From Zygnema circumcarinatum (lineage: Eukaryota; Streptophyta; Zygnematophyceae; Zygnematales; Zygnemataceae), in the NCBI GenBank assembly GCA_037447605.1, contig CM074805.1, forward strand, positions 26,169 through 60,909: 34,741 bases of DNA, read 5' to 3'. This document shows positions 20,927-31,900 of the stretch, piece by piece (the first letter of the stretch is position 1; every line of letters begins with the position of its first letter). The notes beneath the pieces were generated by a model. It was not told where the DNA came from, did no database searches, and saw only the letters and a program-made list of their open reading frames with translations. The position numbers and the translations under genes are program-made.

Positions 20927-21000
20927 CCGTACGTCGTACTTCGTACGACACTGTACAGTACTGTACGTTAATTTCGTACAGTCATGTACCGTACTGTACC
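20927..21000. promoter_or_regulatory. CGTAC/TGTAC cluster in the bidirectional promoter of the coiled-coil gene and DOHH
   Basis: At least nine GTAC cores occur in 74 bp, including CCGTACGTCGTACTTCGTACG and ACTGTACAGTACTGTACG. They lie 116-189 bp from the coiled-coil start and 125-198 bp from the DOHH start. The spacer is only 313 bp, so both genes probably share it. GTAC is an SBP-domain core (established); use by both genes is inferred. Confidence 0.6.
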
Positions 21001-21052
21001 TTCGATGGCAACTTGGCAAGGCGCCGCCGAGGGAGTCGGCGGGCGAGAGCGA

Positions 21053-21113
21053 GGGCAAGGGCTAGGGAGAGGAGGAGAGCGAGGGAAAGGGAGAGGGAGA
21101 GGGCGAGGGCGCG
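21053..21113. repeat. GGGAGA/GGGCGA purine repeat just before the DOHH start
   Basis: GAGGGAAAGGGAGAGGGAGAGGG-like units fill the 60 bp immediately 5' of the DOHH ATG, probably as 5' leader. A similar GGGCGA tract precedes the methyltransferase gene. Confidence 0.75.
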
Positions 21114-21124
21114 GGAGGGAGGCC

Positions 21125-24100
21125 ATGGCGGGAGGGCGCGAGGCGGAGCTGCGGGCGCGGCTGCTGGACCCCGCGTTGCCCATAGCGCGCCGCTTCCGCG
21201 CGCTCTTTGCGCTGCGCAACCTGCCCGGACCTGCTGCGCGCCACGCACTCGTCGCGGGTGCGCCCCTATGCTGATACTGCTGCTGCTTGGTCTCCCTGCC
21301 TTGGTTTTGCATGTCAACAGCACGATGCCTTCAGGATTATCAGTTGTTCCTGGCGAACTGGAGAATTTCTTTGTCCCAGTCCTCACCTTGCAATGCTTCC
21401 TATGAAATGACGAATCACTTTATTTATGAGTGGATCCAATATTCTCCGTCCTTTGACAGACGTGTAATAAAGAAAACATAGGTACGTATCTTGTCTGGCT
21501 TGTAGACCTTGAACCATGTAGTTGGACTAGGCATAGGAAAATTCCCATGAGCATCGCGCTGTAACGCCCTGACTCCGCCCCCGCCGCCGACTTTGTTCGG
21601 ACGCACTCCGACCTGTAACTGGGCTGGAAACCGACGATTTTGGCCTCCATGTTGAACTGCTTCTGGTTTACTTTTGGGCAATCCACGAAAGGGCAACAGC
21701 GACTGTTGATGCCATTCACATAACACATAGGATAGCACTCGGGGTTGACCCATCTCATTCTCCTTTCTTCCCAACACCAGATGCGTTTCTTTGCGCATGA
21801 ATTTGTGCTTATGGCTGGTTCTTCTAAGCTTACAGTACCTCTCTGCTCGTGGTTTGAATCACCTCGTGTTGTTAGTCCTCAATTGAAACACCACTGGGGT
21901 TCGAGAGACCACCTTCCATGTCAATGAATTTCTCTTGATATATGCTAATTCAGTTGAAACGGTTAAGAGTACTTGTTATCCTTCAACCTCAACTCATGAC
22001 AAATCTGGAGAGAAATTTAAATTAGGTTGCCATCCCTGGAAAGTAATCCATTTCGGTTGATCCACACCGTTATGTTAGTCACATGAATCGAGTTAATTCT
22101 GGCTCTGCGTTCAGAGATGGCGCAAATTAATTTTCCAGCATCCTTGGTTTTCTTTTAAAGTAATGTTATTCCCACACAATTGAAGGTTTAGTGGGTTGCC
22201 TGACAGCTCAAAGCCCACGAGCACCACTCAAGTTTTTGTCAGAGCAGTTCTGCTTGTTCTGAACTGCTTTTCTTCCTGTTCTTTTGTTCGTTTAATCTAT
22301 CTTTGCGGGTTTAAGAAAGCTGATTAATTCTCGATACACGAATCAAAGCAATCGGCCTTGTAGGTGAAAATCTCTTCTTTGACTTGAATTTGAAGCCTGC
22401 AATCAAGTACACTTGTTGATTTTCTAGCTGCTTATTTCGGATGATGCGTGTCCAAACGGGCACCAATTTCGTTGTGGAGGATGTTAATGCGGTATACCTT
22501 GGAAAGGAAAGTTAAAGTCTTTGTAGTGAAGAAGTAGAGAGCTAAAGCGAGAACTATACGTACTGCATTCTCTTTCGAATGACGACGGTCACCTTTTCAC
22601 ATTGTGGGTTTCAAATTGTGCCGATTGTCTCTATCGGTGTCCCCCGTGGTCTGGATCACTTGTGTACGCTCTTTTTCTTTCCTCGTTAAACATGAGTCTC
22701 GCTTGATCTCACTATTTCCTTTGAAGGTTCAATCGCACCCCCTATTTGTTATGCAGCGATGCAGGACCCCTCATGTCTGTTAGCACACGAAGCCGCTTTT
22801 GCCCTGGGCCAAATGCAGGACCCAGCGGCAGTTCCCGAGCTGCGCGACATTCTGCAGGATTCCAGATGCCACCCTATGCTACGTCACGAGGTGCTTAAAC
22901 GTTTTCCTATCTCAATGCAATGCGGTGTGATGTGTGATGCTTTCATTGCCCTTGGCTTACCTTTCAGCATGGCACTGCGCTGTTAGTTGCTCCCTTGCCT
23001 ATCAACCCTGAAGTTAGGCTTTAGAATGGTGTTGGTCCTCACATGGGTTGTTTGACTGGCTCGTGAAACCCGTAAACAGGCACCACTAGCTCATCTACTG
23101 TGATGTGGGCAAGGTAGCTCATTGCTGCATTGCTCAACGCTTGAACTTCCGCTGCCCTTCTGATTAGAAATGGTTAGCAATCTCTCGTCCTTTTGTTTAA
23201 TGAAATGACGTCGGCCTCTGGTCTCTGCCAATGTTTCTGCAAACGCCGTCCTTGGATTATTCCTGGCTTGCAACGACATCGTGTTCCTTTGCTTGGGATT
23301 CACCATGTGCTGACTGTTGTATTGTACATGATGATCTTCTGGATGGTGGCGGCTTTTCGTTTGGTCGATGGGACAAGCTCCTTTTTTGCTGCATGTTTCT
23401 CTATGTGATCGTCCTTCCCATTTAAATTGGAGAGCTCCTGTCTTGCTCCGTGTGAACATGACAGCCCTGGCCGGTTTTCTCTGATTTACTTTACTTTCTT
23501 GAAGGGACAGTGTTCCTCACTCCCGGGAAGAGAATAAAGGTGAATGCTGAATACACCTTGCCTGAGTGGGCTGCCCACTTGCCACTTCCCGTAACTCTGG
23601 GTAGTGCTGACTGTCTTAAGGGGCCAGGCAGCAGAAGCTCTGGCAGCCCTCGGCAGCCAGCAAAGCGACAAACTGCTACAGGAGGGGCTGCGAGACTCGG
23701 CCCCCGAAGTGCGTGAGACGTGCGAGCTCGCGCTGTGCCGGCTGCGGGAGGAGGGGAAGGAGAGGGGGAGGGGCAGCGAGCAGCGCGGGGAGGACTCCGT
23801 GTTCCGGTCGGTCGATCCTGCATACGCCGCCCCCGGCAGCGCCCGCACTGAACAGCTCAGGTGCGCACTTCTGATTTCTATGTCGCCGTATATCGTTGTC
23901 GCCAGTACTTCTATTGCTTCTTTGGTGTCAAGGTGCAATCTGACACGTCGGGTGTGCCTGGGAAAGGCGCTATACTCACCTGCGACGTGGGAGGGGAGTG
24001 TGGCGAGGCGACAGGGAGCAGCTATTGGATGAGGAGGTACAAATATATGACAGATATTCAGCTCTATTTGCGCTTCGCAATCGTGGTACTGCAGATGCCG

Positions 24101-24780
24101 TTGATGCCATAGTGGCTGCCTTGAAGGCGAAGAGTGCGCTTCTGCGGCATGAGGTGAAGAAATCTCCCTGGCCGCTCGTTGTGCCCTATCCTCTTTTTCT
24201 GTGTGTGGCGGCTGCGCCTTGCAATTGTCGTGACGGCGTGTGCTCCCTTGCAGGTGGCCTATGTGCTGGGGCAGCTGCAGGACAGGCGGGCCGCGGCAGC
24301 ACTCGCTGGCCTGCTTGCGCAGCCGCACGAGCATCCGATGGTCCGACACGAGGCAGCAGAGGCGCTTGGTTCAATAGCAGGTGCAGAGGACATGCTCAAC
24401 AAGACTGTGTAGAGTCTCTGCTCTTGGCTGTATCTCCTCTATTATACCTGATGCAGTGGAAAGGTACCTGAGTCAGAGCGTGTCCTCGATATTGCTGAAT
24501 ATCTGGTCAAAGAGTTCTCCCACTAAGCAGCCGTTTTGATGAGGGCCGTGCAGATCCTGAGAGCGTGGCTCTGCTGGAGGAGTACCAGAATGACCCTGAA
24601 CCCATCGTTGCTGAGAGCTGCCAGGTGGCGCTGGACATGCTGGCCTTTGAGCTGCAGGATGACGCCTTCCAAGTAACACCCTTTCGATTCCGACCTTCCT
24701 GTTTCCCAGTACCGCAATATTTCTTGCATTATCCACTCACTGAAAATGGCAGGTTCTTAGATGAATGCCCGGTTGGATGA
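21125..24780 (+). CDS. DOHH: Deoxyhypusine hydroxylase (DOHH), HEAT-repeat di-iron enzyme
   Basis: DOHH hydroxylates deoxyhypusine on eIF5A, finishing the hypusine residue needed for translation; it is cytosolic. Exons: 21125-21257, 22757-22890, 23628-23860, 24015-24153, 24254-24380, then 24554 onward. All four His-Glu iron-ligand pairs are present: LAHE (55-56), LRHE (88-89), LRHE (212-213), VRHE (245-246), close to the human positions. HEAT blocks include [34 protein letters not shown] and [11 protein letters not shown]. The last exon may be read through to TGA at 24780 (330 aa). Alternatively it is spliced at 24672/24753 to end in DAFQVLR at 24764 (298 aa, nearer the usual ~300). Intron 1 is long (1.5 kb). 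The ATG has GCCATGG context. It is divergent from the coiled-coil gene and convergent with IST1. Confidence 0.96.
21420..21800 (-). pseudogene. Antisense ORF remnant inside DOHH intron 1, unassigned
   Basis: Two overlapping minus-strand frames look more protein-like than typical intron. One carries a Cys-rich stretch ([12 protein letters not shown], then RCCPFVDCP). The next frame carries [20 protein letters not shown] and [13 protein letters not shown]. Read together they suggest a frameshifted coding remnant, perhaps of a transposase or captured gene. I cannot place it in a family. The rest of the intron (to 22756) is AT-richer and holds nothing I can support. Confidence 0.25.
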
Positions 24781-25710
24781 CAGTTAGGAGACTCCCTGGC
24801 AGTCTGGTCGTGCATGATGCATGGAGGCACCACGGATGTCAATAGCGACCAGTGTGCACCAGTCCAGTCGAATGCCTTCCCAGTACCCCCTGAAGCAGGT
24901 CCAACCAGCCACACTCACCATGGGCTGGCAGGGCGGCTCTGCAGTACGCAGACGTGGTGGGGGCGGCGTGATGAGTGAGTCTCAGCCTCCGACGAGACGG
25001 CTCGTGAAGCACCGGCCACCAGGTGGCCCTACCTGCCTGCCTCCCTGCTTGCCTGCCTACCTGCAGTGGTCGCGCATTGGACCGTGGCTTGTGCCTTCAC
25101 TGCATTTCGTGCGTCACCTCGACGTCGGTCAGCCTGTCTACTAGGTCGTAGACGGATCAGGATCACTCGAGAGTTACATGCCGAGAAATCGTTTTTGTCA
25201 TAGTTTATTAGACTTTTTCGTTTTTGCTTTTCCTACGATGAACATTTTAGCACTACAGGTTGCTTTTCATACCTTCCTACTTGGCCATTGAAATGTTAGC
25301 ATTGAAACGCTATCGGCATCTATTGTAAGTTTGTGACAAACGGAGGATCTACTCCGTTGGTTTAATAGTACTCGGAAATTGGACTGCACCTTCACACAAC
25401 CATATTACTCGCAATTGAAAATTCCTGATTTTTTCTAAGCACCTGCTTCTTTTTCATGTTCAACTTGGAGCACATCAAGTGGGCACGAGCGCATTGTGCC
25501 AAACTATTTGCCCACTGTTAAATGTGAGTAGCTACAATGATCACAATGCTGCCCACCGTTAACTTGTAAGAAGTTACAATCATCACAAATTGTATGAAGT
25601 GTTGAGATTACATGCGTGGCTACCAGTATAAAAATTCACAATTCAGCAGTTCCTCAGTCCTTATTACTAGCCGAGAGGACGGCACTGTATACAAGACGTG
25701 ACCCGCCATA
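24781..25710. other. Convergent 3' spacer between DOHH and IST1, no gene seen
   Basis: Both flanking genes end here, so it should hold two 3' UTRs and polyadenylation sites. A short GCCTGC-type run lies at 25032-25062. A near-direct repeat, (C/T)(C/T)CACCGTTAA and GCCCACTGTTAA with nearby ACAAT(G/C)ATCACAA words, lies at about 25508-25590. No ORF has coding character. Confidence 0.5.
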
Positions 25711-28526
25711 TCAATAGCCTCCCATCTGGCCAGATCGTTCCCGGAGGCGATCGAAGCGGGCGGCGAGGTCATCAATGGCAGGGAGCCCCAACGATCCTTG
25801 GGAGCCCAGATCGGTCCTCGGGGCTTCTGGAGTGCCGCTGTCTCTCCCTGCACCAGCAAGCACGAAGAGACAGTTCCGACCCCAAGTCCCGAAGTTATCA
25901 ACATTTACCGTCCAATAAATACAACTTCGCCGTTTCACCCAATACTCATCATTCGAGCACTATGACGGTTTTAATCATGCGCGCAAGGCACCCACACCTC
26001 TTGCCACTGTTCTCCCTGCATGCAAACCGGTAAATCTGTACACTGCCGACACACACGACCCCCCCATCGATGCGCACTGTTCATCTCCTTATCCCTGCAG
26101 CCCTGTACACTGATCTTTGCAGGCCAACCCATGGACGACCCAGCTCAAATTCCTCTACAACATCCACAGGAAGAGAAGCAGCAAGAATGACTAGCATACA
26201 GCACATGGCCATTCATAAGGAGATGGAAGTGGCGTCTACCTCCATAACCAGGGGGATTTGGAAGATCCACATCACCATCATCTTCTCGACTTCGATTGAC
26301 TCCTTCATCTGCTTTATCGACATAGTCATCGAACGTGCTACCAGTAGCAAACCCTGTCGCAGCTGACGGAGCGTCTTGGTTATTCCCTCCAACCATTCCA
26401 TAACGGCCCACAGCCATAAACTGAGCCTGATTTCCACCCCCTCCACCCCCGCGAGAACTGCCAAAAAAGCCACCGCCTTTGCTGCCTGTACTCTCTTTTG
26501 AAGGTGGAGGGCCATATGCATCGTCTGGAGATGATGCGCTCTTAGAAGGTTTTACTGGAGTCAGATCTTCATGATCTGCTCCTGACGTAGCAGCTTCCCC
26601 GGAATAATCTTTACCATCCGATGCTGCCAGACCAGCAGCAGATAAGGCAGCGTCAGCTGCTCGCTGTGCCGCAGCCCGTGCACGATCTGCAGCATCTCTA
26701 ATAGACGCCATTTTCCTCTCTCTGTCTTCATCTTGCTGACGCATCTGTATTTTCGTCATGCCGTCATCTTGCTCATGCTCTTCTCGTCCACTTGAAGGTG
26801 GAGGAATGCTTGGAGACCCCCATCCTTGTGAGTAGGAAGCGCCGGGATAGCCCACGTGGGTACTTGGTGGGGGCACAGCAGGTGAAAGTTTCGGCCCAGC
26901 AAAACGGTCATCCATGGCTTCAGGGTCCACCCACTTGCGCGAGATTGGCGGGGCTGTAGCCACGGGCGCGTACAGCGGCTCCATGACAAGCGGACCCGGC
27001 CCGCGAGGCCCGTCGGCCCCGTCCCTGCCATTGGGCATCGGAACTGGCATCGGCTCTTCGTACCTCAGGGGTGCCGCGTCCTGCTCTCGCCACCCCCCCC
27101 CCAAATCCCCCCAGCCGCCACGGATGTGGTCAGTTCCGGATTTTTCAACCTCCAGTGACAACTGCTGACACCGTTGACCACAGAAACGTGATGAACGGTC
27201 GACTGCAGGCACCATATCCATGTAAAGCCACAAAGTTAACTGCCACATGTGCATTATTTGCGTACCAGCAGGTCATCATGTGGTTTATGGAGAAGTTGCT
27301 CTTCTGAGGAGGAAGGATCCCAATTTATGCCGCTCTCCAACGCTATTTCTTTCAACAGCGTAAGCTTAGCCTCACCGGATGGCGCTCGCACAGAAAGTTT
27401 CTCAATGATCTGCCCCAAAAGGTAAAGACCAACATAGTTAAGAAGATACTTACCGTACTCGGCAGTGGATAACCATACAGCGCAACAACGCTCTCAGAAG
27501 ACGACAATAATGCAATCAAGAGCTCTTTTTAAAATCAGCCAGGACTCGAGCTGTCACGGCTCACAATGCGATTGACTCCACATCCCGGTCGAAGCTCCTC
27601 CGCAGCCGCAATGAACTCCTTGCCGTATTTGGCCTGGAAAAGTTGCTTGGCCTGCAGAAGCTCGGGGAGGTCAGCGCAGCGTGGGGCAGCGAAAATAATG
27701 CTCGATATAGCCTCGCGCAGGTCTGCCGGGCACTCCCTGCAATTCCGATTTCGACCAGCACTACAATTACGATAACTCTACGACGAAGGAAAAAGATGCT
27801 GGCATCCGTCACTCTTTCGCAAAGGATTCAGGAAATAGAACACCCCCTCTATCAGTCCACCCTATCCAGTAAGGCACTCCGACTTTAATCCGCAGGCTCC
27901 TAGAAATGTCAGCGTACTTCTGAGATTCAACGATGGGCAGACGCACAACCACCAGCTCACAAAACAACTCCAACACGTCATAAGCGGCCAGAATGTTCTG
28001 CTCGCGCATTATATGCTCCACCTGCAAACAGACCATCCCCGACAGCGACTTATTGCCAACCCACTGCAGCAGCCACAGGGAACAAAGAAAAATTCTGACT
28101 AAAGAAAATATGTCATCAATTAAGGTCTTGTTGCATTCCAAGCTGTATGCAGAAGTCGGCCCTTCGTGGCAAAAATTAAAAAGGCAAAAATGGCCTATCC
28201 CGGGACATGCTTACACGAATGCGAGCGCTGGCATCGTGGCCGGAGGTCAACAGGCCCGCCATTTCTCGGCGCATGCTGCGAAGTCCATTTTCTCGTTTGT
28301 TCCGCAGGAGCTTTATCCGCGCTTCCGCCAAGCGCAGGAGAGTCTTGCTGCGCAGAGCGACCGGCACAGTGACAGCTCGAGCGCGTGAGCCCCCACATCT
28401 TCGGCGGCAGCAGCAGCAGTAGCAGCAGCAGAAGCAGCAGTAGCAGCAGCAGAAGCAGCAGTAGCAGCAGCAGCAGTAGCAGCAGCAACCTCACCACTTG
28501 GCAGCCTTGAAGCTCGACCCGAACAT
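25711..28526 (-). CDS. IST1: IST1-like regulator of Vps4 and ESCRT-III
   Basis: IST1 proteins bind ESCRT-III subunits and the Vps4 ATPase at endosomes to control multivesicular-body sorting. Seven exons: 28526-28495, 28347-28215, 28021-27918, 27736-27565, 27409-27266, 27161-26240, 25847-25711; 547 aa, all phases closing. Exon 1 is only 32 nt (MFGSSFKAAK plus a split Cys). The Ist1 domain (residues ~8-195) shows KTLLRLAEARIKLLRNKR, LLTSGHDASARIRVEH, MREQNILAAYDVLELFCEL, ECPADLREAISSIIFAAPRC and LPELLQAKQLFQAKYGKEF. A long disordered, Pro/Gly-rich region follows (exon 6) with a short Arg/Ala helix and a Gly-rich run. The C-terminus, IDDLAARFDRLRERSG, resembles a MIT-interacting motif for Vps4. 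This plan matches plant IST1-like proteins. It is divergent from the methyltransferase gene. Confidence 0.95.
28409..28488 (-). repeat. CAG/CTG microsatellite filling IST1 intron 1
   Basis: About 26 trinucleotides of mixed GCA/GTA/GAA type occupy over half of the 147-nt intron. The IST1 pre-mRNA therefore carries CUG repeats starting a few nucleotides after the 5' splice site of a 32-nt first exon. Confidence 0.9.
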
Positions 28527-28677
28527 GGCGCCTCCGCTCCTTCCGCTCCGGTCAGGTCAGGTGAGGTCAGCTGCCCTCGTTTCCCTTCGTCTCCTCCACG
28601 CGCGGACGGCAGTCACGGGACACACGCCACGACACCACGCGACGCGACGCGGGCCTTTCAAGCCCCTGCGCCTGCGC

Positions 28678-28702
28678 CGTACCGTACCGTACCGTACGGT
28701 AC
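28678..28702. promoter_or_regulatory. (CGTAC)n array in the bidirectional promoter of IST1 and the methyltransferase
   Basis: Four CGTAC units with exact 5-bp period (CCGTACCGTACCGTACCGTA) are followed by CGGTAC. The array is 152-176 bp from the IST1 ATG and 203-227 bp from the methyltransferase ATG, in a 378-bp shared spacer. It is the cleanest example of the GTAC-cluster motif in the window. Function is inferred. Confidence 0.6.
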
Positions 28703-28740
28703 ACGCCACCGTCCCACCCGCGCCACCCCAACCAAACAGG

Positions 28741-28817
28741 GCCAGGGCGAGGGTCAGGGCCAGGGCGAGGGCGAGGGCGAGGGCGAGGGCGAGGGCGAGG
28801 GCAAGGGCAAAGGCAAG
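28741..28817. repeat. (GGGCGA)n hexanucleotide repeat
   Basis: About ten GGGCGA units with GGGTCA and GGGCAA variants lie between the CGTAC array and the methyltransferase start, probably in its 5' leader. Confidence 0.85.
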
Positions 28818-28904
28818 GTCTCCCCTCTCGCCCCGAGAGGAGGGGAGAGGAGGGCGAGCAGGCCGCCATAGCCGGCCCAGGCCCAGGCTCAGGCCCAGCC
28901 CGCC

Positions 28905-31900
28905 ATGCTGCGAGACCGGCAGCCGTCCGCCCCCGCCCCCGCCCCCGCCCCCGCTCCCGCTCCCCCTCCCCCTCCGGGGCGCAGCTACGACTCGGAGGCC
29001 GTGGTGCTGCCCACGTGGCGCTGGGACGCGCGCGACCCCTGGTATGGCGGCCGCGCGCCCTCCGCCCTCCTCCGCCGCAAGCGCGGGGCCCTCCGCGGCG
29101 GCCCCCCGCCGCCCGGCCCACCCTCCGCCTGCGACCTCGCGCTGCTCGCGGCCGCGCTCGTGCTACTGCTCGCGCTGCGCGACCAGGCCTACCACGGCTG
29201 CGACGTGCGCCCCGCCGACCTCGCCTGGCTCAGGTTGGTCGCAACCCCTTCCTCTGCCTCCCCTCCCCTCCCCTCCACCCGTAGCCCGCTCAGAGAGGCG
29301 AACGCCCCACCAAGCCTTAATCTACATTCGAGAATGTAGATTAAGGCCAGAACGGCCAACGGCGGACCACGAACAAGTTTGTTCCATAGAAGGGAAGCTT
29401 TATCTCATGTTGTAAGCGGAATTTGTGAGCGTTGAGGACTTCAGTGCGAACTTAGCGCAACATCCTTCAATTCTGATGTAGCCTGTCTGGATCGCCTACC
29501 CGCTTGCCTGCCTCCCTGCGCCTGTGATGCTGTGGTTAGTTGATGAGTGCTGCCGGACGAATTTAGAAACAGAAGAGAGGTGATTTAGCTTCAAAAATTG
29601 AGAGATGGACATCGTCTTGTTTTGAACGATGACGAGATAATGTATCTCCATGATTCACACCACGTGCTCTCATTTTGTTCTCGTGATGCGCCTGGCACAC
29701 CAGTGAATGGTCAGCCTACATCCTCGCATAATTTTGCAAAGTAACGTTTTTATCCGCTTTCTACAGAGGGGGGCCGGCACATAGAGGCTTCTACTCTCAC
29801 ATCTATCCTATTGTTTCAAGTTTGTTGACCAAGTCTTCGTTACAGTGGACGTTCGCTACGAATTGTTCTCAGATTGCAATGTCCGCCAAAACTTTCGTAA
29901 CTTGATTTCAACTGCAAAGACTGAGAAACGTTGTGTTGGACCTGATGAGTTGCCCTTCGGTTACGCGGTGTCTTAGACCTGTACTATTGAAGCCGCTGCA
30001 GATAAATAGCATTTAACCATTCCTTTTAGCGGAACTTTCTCTCTTCTTTGCTACTCAAGGATCAAGAATTGATTGGCACAGTCTGTTGCCAGTTGCATTT
30101 GAATGTTAGCTCGTTTTCAGGTTGAAGCACTACATGAAATGCACTGAAAGGTGCCTGATGTAAAGTGAACAATTCCGTACCCTGCACGTTTATTCTCCGT
30201 GTTCCAGAATCGGTCCAAACAGATTTTCCATGTACACTGTTTAGTCCACATCTGTTGTATGTTGTCTTGTGTCTTATCCCAGGTTAAAAAAAAAAAAAAA
30301 AAAATTCATGTCCTGCGTGCGGTGATGTTCAATCAAGCAATTCGTATAGACTATATTCCTGGCCTTCACGAAGGCTGAATACCGGGTCCCGGATACTTCA
30401 TTGCCCCGGCTTGTGATTGCCATCAAGCTTTTCGGATTAGTAGTTTCAGTTGAGGGTTTTAATAATGAACGTCGCCCTCTGACATTTGGAGAACAAACTT
30501 GCAGAGATGTGAGAGTAAACCACAGCCAGCAACTTTGGAGAGAGCCTCCGAATTCTCCTTGTTTGGAGAGGATGCAGGTCCACACTCAAACCACAAGCAC
30601 ATCCCCTCCACGGTCTCGCGTCTCTGGTCTTGCATGCTGTTTGCGACGGAACAGGCTACCTTGTTGAACTTGTCACCTCCCTAGCGATGATCCATGTGCC
30701 ACATGACCACATAAGGTCGCGCTGGCTTTCTTAGGTGCGACTGCACTCCTTTCCTTGGATTTAAGTTATCAGTGACTCTTTCACTTAATGACATTTCAAC
30801 GACTCGATTTTTATTGATGTTATTGAGGGTTTGGGTCAATGTAGGCGCTCCTTCATGCTCTGCGAAGCGAATATAGCAGAACTCAAGAAGCAGACAAGGT
30901 GCGGTTTTTGGTTACTGCTGCTCCTCTTCATTGCACCCGTTGTGCCATGCAACGCATCTGATCCCCTTCATCTGACGCCCTCATCCATGTTGCCTTTGTC
31001 AGAGGAAAGCTCTGGTCCAAGTGGTCGACTTGCAATGCATCGGCATCTTCCCTTGGTGCTTACTTCAACTTCACCTCGCGAGCCAAGTGCCCAGACACAC
31101 CAGCAGTTGCCGAAGGCTTGCGTTTTCGTGACAGCTGTCACGAGCTCCCAAGTCGGAACTGCCGTGCGCAGCGTCCGCCGGCCTTTGTGGAGCCACCGCC
31201 GTATCCAGAAGCCAAGTGGCGACTACCGGATGATCGCAACGTGCTCTGGACAGACCACAAGTGCAAAGGGTACCGGTGCCTCGCAGACTCGGGGCCAAAA
31301 GGCTGCCCTTCCTGCTTCAACCTTACTGGGGTGAGCTGAGCATGTGCGATAAATGACGTCAAACTTGAGAGCCCATTTTGAAGTTTCTACTGAACCTGCC
31401 TTCCGTACACAACACGGCATGGCTGAAAAAAGTTTTATGCCGAACTGCACACGAGATTTCGTTTGTTTAAAATGTCTCTTTTCATTGTTTCTTGCTCAGT
31501 GAAGCAGTCCGCAAAGGCCGGGACTAGCTAGCATTGCCGTGTGTGTATGCATAATCACCATGAGCTATCCAACCGGTCCCTCACTTTAGTGCATAGTGAT
31601 TCTATTTCGTTTGTCTCGAGCTCTCAGCTATCTGTACATGCATGCACATTGAACAGACGCTGACCCTGGTGCCATGCTCTGGGCTGCAGGAGAAACACCT
31701 GCAGGATGAGCAGTTACTACTCAGTATTGATAGTGTGTTGTCCCTAAAGGCTCCCGGGCACATCCGCATCGGTCTCGACGTGGCTGGAGGAGCGGGGGGC
31801 TTTGCAGCCGCATTGGCAGAGAGAGGAGTGGTAATTCTGAGCATGAGTGAAAATGCAGGTAGGAATGATTTGGCATTCCCCTGACCCTTGGCCTGATCAG

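Noticed and set aside
28498-29415. 305-codon Pro/Arg-rich plus-strand ORF
   Set aside because: It is an out-of-frame reading across the IST1/methyltransferase spacer and methyltransferase exon 1; the real exon uses the frame with the TM helix.
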